From Cavia porcellus (lineage: Eukaryota; Chordata; Mammalia; Rodentia; Caviidae), in contig NW_026947484.1 in NCBI RefSeq assembly GCF_034190915.1, positions 135,258,982 to 135,322,981 on the forward strand: DNA of 64,000 nt, read 5' to 3'. The translations under genes were made by a program, and so were the position numbers. Below, piece by piece: positions 57,623 through 64,000 of this stretch (position 1 is its first letter; each line of letters starts with the position of its first letter). Under the pieces are notes generated by a model. That model was not told the origin of the DNA. It made no database searches and saw only the letters and a list, made by a program, of their open reading frames with translations.

Positions 57623-59111
57623 ACAGTATCTGTTGTACATTTTAGACCTTATTTACTTTTGTAGTTTCTCACACAAGGCAGACAATACAGTGTTTACACA
57701 TGTGAGTGATTTATTTCATTTATTAGTATGGTCTCAAATTGCATTCATTTTCCTATGAAAGTGTCACGTGTGTCCTTATTTATAGCTGAGTACTACTACA
57801 TTGTATAAAAATATATCCTTTTAATCCATTCCTTGGTTGACTGGCATTCTAAGATTTAGCCATTATAAATTGTGCTGTTATAAACATGAGTGCACATATA
57901 TCTCTGTGGTATGTTTTTAACTCTTCAGAAAAGATACCTAGGAGGGGAAGAGTTGGGTTGATAGGGACCTCTAATCATAGGTTTGTGAAGAATCCCCACA
58001 CTGATTTCCATAGTGGTTGTATCAGTTTACACTCCCACCAACAGGGGAAAAGAGTTCCGTTTTCCTCACAGTCCTTCTAGCATTTGTTTTTGGTTGATTT
58101 CTTGATGGTAGCCATTCTTTCTGGGGTGAGATGGAATGTTAGTGTTGTTTTTGAAGTAAGTGTAGCTCATTCTGCTTTTCCAATGGGACTTGTACCCTGA
58201 GTAATTTTTTATTCTTCTGGGTCAAATACAGGGCATGAGTCAAATACAGAGCATAAGATGGTGTCAGTGATGCCAAGCTACAACAGTTTTAATTTGTAGT
58301 TCTTATAATATGTAGTTCAATGATGTTAAACATTTTTTCATATATTTATTTGCCATTTTTTCACCGGAGAAGTGTCTGTTGATCTCAGGTGCCCATCTTT
58401 GGATTTGTTCTTTAAATTTGTGGGGTCTGATTTTTCCGTTCTTTATATGATCTAGATATCCTTTGTCTGAGAGACCATTGACTAAAATCTTTTCTCACTT
58501 TGTGTGTTGTCTTTTTTCACTCTGTTGGTGATTTCTTTTGATGTGCAAAAGTTTTTTTTAATAAGATGAAATCCTGATTGTTGAAGTATTTCCTGTGAAG
58601 TATGTTTTTTGTTCATGAACTCTCTGTCTACACCCATGTATTCAAGATTTCTAACTACTTATCTTCCAGTAGATTTAGTGTTAACATTTTTAGTATTTAG
58701 ATCTTTGATCCATTGTGACTTTAGTGCATGGTAATAGCCATGGGTCTAATTTTAGTCGTTGGCATGTAGTAAGCCAGTATTTCCAGCATCATTTCTTCTT
58801 CTAGTGAACATTTTTGGCCCCTTTGCCAAAGCAAAATGAAATGAAATAAAAAACCTAGAGAGAAACCAAAGAAACCACACCATTCACATTAGCATCCAGA
58901 AAATGAAAATGCATTGGAATCAGTCTAACAAAGGATATAAAGTATTTGTATATTGAGAATTACAGTACTCTGAAAAAGGAGATCAAAAAAGATATCAGAA
59001 AATAGGAAGCCAGCCTTTGTTCATGGATAGGAAGCACCAACATAGTGAAAATGGCCATACTTCCAAAATTGTTATACCAATTTAATGGCATTCTGATCAA
59101 AATACCATTAG

Positions 59112-59650
59112 TGAGGAGAGGTGATCCCTACCTGAAAAGCAATACCATGTGCGGGCTACTGCCAAAGTGGGTACAGTCACACCCAAGCCTCTGTCAGAGA
59201 GTCTGTACCTTTTGCAGACTACAGGGGTGGGGGGAGAGCCATAGGGCTTGCCAGGAGGTCATCTCTACTGGGAAACCATATAATTTTCATTGTTTCGTTG
59301 GGTTGGGTTTTATTCTCTTTTGTTTTGTTTGATTATGTTAAATCTGATGGCATGAGCAGCTATTCAAATGATAACAAGACATATTATGGTAACCATTTGG
59401 ATTTACTAGTGACTTGTTTTGAAGTCCTTTATTGCACATACTGTTTTGGTTTGTTTGTATTCTATTCTGATCTGTTCAATTTTTACTAAGTCGTAAAGTA
59501 TCTGCAGTTGTTTTGAAGACAAAAGGCATTGTGGTAACCATTGTTGGTTTTGAAGATTTTGAAGTCCTGTATCACTTATACTAGTTTATTTTTTATTATT
59601 TTTTCTATTTTATTTTCCTCGGTTTTATCGTTTTTCAAATTAAACAAACA
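59112..59650 (+). mobile_element. About 540-bp element: GC-rich head plus L1 3' UTR unit tail
   Basis: It splits the plus-strand ORF2 piece between ACCATTAGTG (59104-59113) and ACCATTAGCG (59650-59659), a likely target duplication. The head (59115-59280) is GC-rich and non-coding. The tail (59281-59640) is the L1 3' UTR unit in reverse complement relative to 40 kb, with 'ttttgaagtcct' recurring at about 59418 and 59556. Confidence 0.6.
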
Positions 59651-60181
59651 CCATTAGCGTATCTCACAGAACTAGAAAAAACATTCCTAAAATTCATCTG
59701 GATCCAGAAGAGACATAGAATTGCACAGGCAATGGGTAACAAAAGCAAGCTGGAGGCATCACAATCCCTGACTTGAAAGTGTACTGCAAAGCTACTGTAA
59801 TAAAATCAGCAAGATACTGGCAAAATAAAACAGACCTGAGGACCAGTAGAACAAATTAGAAAATACAACACAACAAAAAATTTGCTTTGTTTTTGAATGC
59901 ACAGGTTTTTTGCCCAACTGGAATAGTTACTTTTCATATAAACATGAAGAACTGAAATTAATCATCTTAAATGCATTGAGATAAATTTGTGATTGTTTAT
60001 TATTTGTCAAGAGTATGTATTTTAGGGAATAAAATTGTCAAAAATCTAAGGAAAATGATCCGACCATAATTTTCGTGAATAAATAATATTGTAACATTAG
60101 CAAAACCACAAAATGAATATGGAATATTTTGCTTTAATCCACATTACTTACTGATATGCATGCTATTTTCTTTACTTAAAG

Positions 60182-60298
60182 GTCAGTAAATTAGAATTAG
60201 AACTAGAAAGTGCCAGACAAAAATTTGAAGAAATGACTCACAACTATCAAAAAGAAATTGAAGACAAAAAGTTATCAGAAGAAAATCTTTTGGGACAG
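60182..60298 (+). CDS. SYCP1: SYCP1 window exon 16 (117 bp)
   Basis: The acceptor is TTTACTTAAAG and the donor GTGAGA. It has 39 codons beginning VSKLELELESARQKFEEMTH and ending SEENLLGQ. VSKLELELES is a strong SYCP1 landmark. It follows a very large intron, so correct joining to exon 15 rests on frame and homology, both of which agree. Confidence 0.96.
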
Positions 60299-60559
60299 GT
60301 GAGAAAAACTAAATATGTTTAGAACTAAATATGTTTAGAATATAGAATCAAATTCTATATTCACTAGCATTTAAAGAAAAAAGTAACGATTCTTAAATTA
60401 TGATTTTTAGAAAAATTTAATGTTTATATTAGAATCAATTATCAACTTCTATAGAAACAAAAAGTATCCCTGTTATAAATATAAACATTGGGAAATAAGC
60501 TAAAACTGTGATTGTTACAGTTACTTTTCTCACTGGGAAAAAATTCTTGACATCCACAA

Positions 60560-60935
60560 ATTAAAAATAGAAGAGATTTATTTTAGCTCACAATTTGTAG
60601 AGGTTTCAGTCAATAGTTGATTGGCTCCAACGCAGGGTGACATGACAGAGGGGCACAAACAGTCCCTGGCTTGGTGGGCAGAAGGCCAAGAGCAGCAGAC
60701 AACAAACAGCAGCAAGCTTCTCTTTCTCTTATATCCCTTTTAGTCTATAAGCCTTTTGGGTAATGCACCACACCCAGGTGATCCTTCACATTGTTCATAC
60801 CCATAGCTATGCTAAACCAATCAGTGGACTAATTTAGTTCACATATCCTTGATCCAGCCACCACTGAAAATCCCCACCTATGAGTGATTGAAGACTTTGG
60901 GGGTACATCTAGATACAAGCCATAATGGTGACACG
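60560..60935. repeat. Ancient interspersed repeat, probably LTR-related
   Basis: GAAGAGATTTATTTTAGCTC, GAGGTTTCAGTC and, at the far end, GACTTTGGGGGTACATCTAG and ACAAGCCATAAT form a common mammalian repeat pattern that I cannot assign to a family. It lies in the intron between exons 16 and 17. Confidence 0.45.
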
Positions 60936-61064
60936 TTTTCTGCATGATTTGATAATTTACTGGTGTTTGAGTTTTCTATTTTTATGTAAAATATATACTT
61001 TGCTTTATACATTTAAGTTAAATTTGTTTTTTGTGCATTAATATTAAGAAATACTATTTGATAG

Positions 61065-61175
61065 GTTGAGAAGGCAACAGTAAGAGCTGATGAAGCAGTA
61101 AAATTGCAGAAGGAAATTGATATACGATGTCAACATAAAATAGCTGAAATGGTAGCACTTATGGAAAAACATAAG
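61065..61175 (+). CDS. SYCP1: SYCP1 window exon 17 (111 bp)
   Basis: The acceptor is TTTGATAG and the donor GTAATT. It has 37 codons: VEKATVRADEAVKLQKEIDI, then RCQHKIAEMVALMEKHK. The second half is nearly invariant among mammals. It lies in the C-terminal part of the rod that forms tetrameric assemblies near the chromosome axis (family knowledge). Confidence 0.97.
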
Positions 61176-62369
61176 GTAATTTTTTCATATAATAAAATTA
61201 CTAATTTTTGTTTTCTTTTATTAGGACATGTTTGCAGTTCACACTACAAGAGAGCAAAGAGGGAAGGTGTAAGGGGATTATCAAAAATTAATTGAAGTCA
61301 TTTCTGTGCAAAAAGTATTGAATTCCTTATAATATTCTTATTTGTCAGAAAAAATTATTGTCTATACAACAATGACTAATTAGAGATGGTATACTCTTGA
61401 TCCTTTGTTTCTCTAAGCTCATCTCATAACCATACAAAGATGGACTTGGGTGTCATATCCTAGAGTAAACTCTACTAGACTGTTCTGGTAGTTCTATAGC
61501 ACTTTCTATATTTTATTTAAATACATATTCAGCATATCCTACAGTAATATTTGTATCTTCTATGTGTATCTAATGCTTACTAAACATTGAGCTTGCCAAG
61601 TAGGCGGCTATGCTGCTGAGTGATATCCCTGGCCCACAGGCTAAATAATTTTTAATAAAAGAATAAATAGGTTGAAAGGCTTACTGTTTGTGGTGCTTTT
61701 GTTTTCTATTTTTGTTAATGGTTAGAGCAATTATTCTATTAGGAATATCCCTTATTCTCCTTATGATTTGGAGAGGAAGTAGGCTATATCTACCTATTCA
61801 TTTTTAAAAATGAGTAGGGTGCTGGAATCTAACATTATTATGTAACTAATGAAAATTTAAAAAATAAGTAACGTGAACTCATAGAGTTAAACAAATTTAT
61901 TACATTTCAATCTAGTGAAACTTTTATCGCTGTTAATACTTAAATTGTCTCACCTTTGACCAGTAGAAACCTTTTAAAGTTGGCTAATAATTCCTTTTGA
62001 TTTGATTTTAATAGTCTCTGGTAGCTTACTTTTTGTCATGACATTTTAAGGCTCCTTTTGTGTTTTCTGTCTCAGATTTGGAGTTGGCCCCCTTTCTAAG
62101 AAGTCCTCATGTTTCTGATTACTTTTTAAATGGTGAAATTTAGTGTTTCCAATAAAAGGAGTTACTTCTTACTCTTAGGTTAGATTGTTTCCACACTGTA
62201 TAAGTTTTACTTGCTGTTGAATAACTTTTAGGTTACTTCAATGAAAAAATATACTTGAAAAAGCTATATATCTGTACTGTAATAAACATCCTTTTATTGG
62301 GGATATTACATGTATTTGAATACCAATATTTAAAAACATAATTATTAAGCTTTAATATCTTTAACACAG
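61176..62369 (+). other. SYCP1 intron 17
   Basis: 1.2 kb. An ID-type SINE remnant in reverse complement lies at about 61590-61640 (CAAGTAGGCGGCTATGCTGC, TGATATCCCTGGCCC). Otherwise AT-rich with nothing recognised. Confidence 0.55.
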
Positions 62370-62462
62370 CATCAATATGATAAGATTGTTGAAGAAAGAG
62401 ACTCAGAATTAGGACTTTGTAAGAGCAAAGAACAAGAGCAGTCATCTGTGAGAGCATCTTTG
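62370..62462 (+). CDS. SYCP1: SYCP1 window exon 18 (93 bp)
   Basis: The acceptor is TTAACACAG and the donor GTGAGA. It has 31 codons: HQYDKIVEERDSELGLCKSK, then EQEQSSVRASL. Human and mouse read GLYKS or GLYKN here as I remember them; this sequence has Cys (TGT) in place of Tyr, which one A-to-G change would explain. Confidence 0.96.
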
Positions 62463-62952
62463 GTGAGATACAAACCAAATATTAACAATTTTTATAATGT
62501 TACCATGCTTGTGGTAAAAATAGTATCGTATAAAATAATAATTTTTGAACTATGGAAGCATGGTCTTATCTGAAAGGATTTTTACAGATCTTCGTAGGTA
62601 GTTTTCTAATTTATTTTTTGTAATAGCATAATAAATTCTCTTTTCAAGTGAAATATTATAAGCTTCAGTTAAAAAGTAAATTTCAAGCTCTGAGTGGGAA
62701 AGGAGAGTGAGATTAGGAGAGGATAAGGACAAATATACTTAGTGTTAAATCTTTCTTTGGAGAAAACTAATCCTTGTTTAAGTAAAGTCTACTTACAATC
62801 TTTGTATCTGCTGACATTTTGAGGGATATTTTATTAGTGAGTTTCTTTATATGGCTGACTACTTGAAACTACTTGAAACACTGGTTCACATTTTCATAGT
62901 CATGAAAAATATATGGGAGTACTTTCAAACTTTGTTTTTTTTTTTTCTTTAG
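62463..62952 (+). other. SYCP1 intron 18
   Basis: 490 bp, AT-rich, no element. It ends in a T-rich tract for exon 19. Confidence 0.5.
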
Positions 62953-63027
62953 GAGATTGAACTATCTAATCTCAAAAATGAACTTTTGTCTATTAAGAAG
63001 CAACTTGAAATAGAAAGAGAAGAAAAA
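62953..63027 (+). CDS. SYCP1: SYCP1 window exon 19 (75 bp)
   Basis: The acceptor is a long T tract followed by CTTTAG; the donor is GTAGGT. It has 25 codons: EIELSNLKNELLSIKKQLEI, then EREEK. The next expected exon (starting about EKLKREAKEN in human) was not found before 64000, so the gene continues beyond the window. Confidence 0.96.
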
Positions 63028-64000
63028 GTAGGTTTTATGTCATAATAGGTAAAATGACTATAGGGTTTATGTATAACTTTGCATTTTTATAAGCATGTTA
63101 TTTTAGAAATAACTTGATAAATTTGGTTAACTAGAGATAAAAAAGTGCATCTTTTCCCAGTTAGCCTTTTTCCAGAAAAAAATGTATTTAGTTCATTCTT
63201 TCAATTAAATGTCAAACACTTAGGATTTACATGCACTCTTAAGACTAACAATATTTTTAAATATTCCATAATTAATTAAGAAATTTTGCATATATTTATA
63301 TTACTATATTTAATGTAATTTTAAAGTTATTGTTTCAGAAAATGACATGTGTAGCATTTTGCATTTTACAAAATGGATTGACTCTCATTTTAACAAATAC
63401 TGTTTTTTCCCTTTTTTATGGCAGGCACTGTGCTGAGTACTGTACTTATATCAAATTTTATCCTTTCAACAGTGTCGCATGCAATACTAATTATGCTGAT
63501 TTTTAGGGAGGTTATTTATTCAAAATCATATAGTAAGAATGGAGAATGGCTAGAATTCAAATGTGTGTTTTATTTTTCATGACTTTGGAACCTCACCACT
63601 TAATCACTCCACAGCAGTTTAGAATGTATACTTTCAGTGTTAAACCTCTGTGAACTTTTAAACTTTCTACATTTCTTTTTATACTTTTCCATTGGTGGAA
63701 AATCTTGTATAGCATTCATCTTACAAATGTGATTTTACTGTATATAAGTATTTGCATAGCACTTTTTATATTGATAGGTTATTTTAGTCTGGGCGTTTAT
63801 ATTGTATATATAATTCTAGCCTTTGAAGGCTACTTTTACTTGGATTTCTGAATCTAAACTCAAGCCTTTTCAATTTTTATATTTTCAATAATATTAAAGA
63901 AATGACCAAATAGATTACTGTAATAATAATGTTTATACTTGCTTTTATGCTGTTGTTTCAGTCTTCTCTTCTATTTACGTTCTCTTATGTGGTACCCACC
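63028..64000 (+). other. SYCP1 intron after window exon 19
   Basis: A MIR-like remnant at about 63418-63580 (GGCAGGCACTGTGCTGAGTA, TTTTAGGGAGGTTATTTATT). No further exon found. Confidence 0.55.

Larger units (their letters stand above)
57480..59870. repeat. L1 with inverted 5' part, carrying secondary insertions
   Basis: 57480-58835 is the L1 3' half on the minus strand. At about 58840 it flips to the plus strand and reads ORF2 (ATGGCCATACTTCCAAAATT, AGCAAGATACTGGCAAAATA) to about 59870. This is a twin-priming inversion. Insertions at 57562-57622, about 58153-58290 and about 59112-59650 break it. Confidence 0.75.
878..63027 (+). other. SYCP1: SYCP1 gene, central part: 19 internal exons and their introns
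   Basis: SYCP1 forms the transverse filaments that bridge homologous chromosome axes in the meiotic synaptonemal complex. Its long central coiled coil forms dimers and tetramers, with the C-terminus at the chromosome axis and N-termini meeting head to head (family knowledge). Seen here: 19 exons, all GT-AG, joining in one frame into 576 codons rich in E, K, L and Q with heptad spacing and no signal peptide or membrane segment. Recognisable stretches include AFEELRVQAENSRLE, HSFVVTEF, EELLRTEQQRLEKNEDQL, CQHKIAEMVALMEKHKHQYD and KKQLEIEREEK. Exon 8 reads QKLLDEK as in mouse, not the human version. I expect an intact meiotic gene because no exon carries a stop or frameshift. Promoter, N-terminal head, C-terminal DNA-binding tail and poly(A) site lie outside the window. 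Junctions are phase 0 throughout from exon 12 to exon 19, so skipping any one of exons 13-18 keeps the frame. Confidence 0.97.

Noticed and set aside
878..63027. SYCP1 pseudogene
   Set aside because: All 19 exons are open, in frame and flanked by AG and GT; intron-containing, so not a processed copy.
1..64000. A new multi-gene system such as a defence locus or biosynthetic cluster
   Set aside because: The window is one interior stretch of a single mammalian gene; every protein-like signal belongs to SYCP1 or L1.

Overview
This window is mammalian nuclear DNA, from the middle of one large, intron-rich gene. Nineteen short exons on the + strand (878-63027), each bounded by AG/GT, join without a frame break into 1,728 nt, or 576 codons. 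I recognise the product as the central coiled coil of synaptonemal complex protein 1 (SYCP1), the transverse-filament protein of the meiotic synaptonemal complex. By comparison with remembered human and mouse proteins, these exons cover roughly residues 220-795 of a protein of about 975-995 residues. The 5' and 3' exons lie outside the window. Several exons, above all the eighth, resemble mouse more than human.

The host looks like a non-murid rodent. Introns hold B1/7SL-type SINEs, many with a partly duplicated right half, ID-type tRNA SINEs of tRNA-Ala form, fused B1-ID dimers, and rodent-style L1s with tandemly repeated 3' UTRs. I saw no murid B2 or B4. A beaver-like (castorimorph) or squirrel-like rodent is my best guess; the species is not proven.

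Layout: 1-10.1 kb holds exons 1-6 among old L1, L2 and MIR remnants, plus a decayed copy of exon 4. 10.1-26.3 kb is two long introns around exon 7, with SINEs, a small hAT element with 8-bp target duplications, and a composite L1 landscape. 26.3-39.7 kb holds exons 8-15, including three consecutive 63-bp exons. 39.7-60.2 kb is one 20.5-kb intron made almost wholly of nested L1s; every younger copy there lies antisense to SYCP1, apart from inverted or secondarily inserted pieces. 60.2-64 kb holds exons 16-19.

No other protein gene, CRISPR array, operon or intact autonomous element is present. The points most worth a second look are: three 21-codon exons matching three heptads each and aligning with one another; the tRNA-Ser 5' half inserted between perfect 12-bp duplications; the pseudo-exon copy of exon 4; internally deleted L1s that keep their ends; and a 61-bp insertion resembling only an L1 5' tip. 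All coordinates were read by eye. Exon borders are firm, but repeat borders are accurate only to about 10-50 bp.
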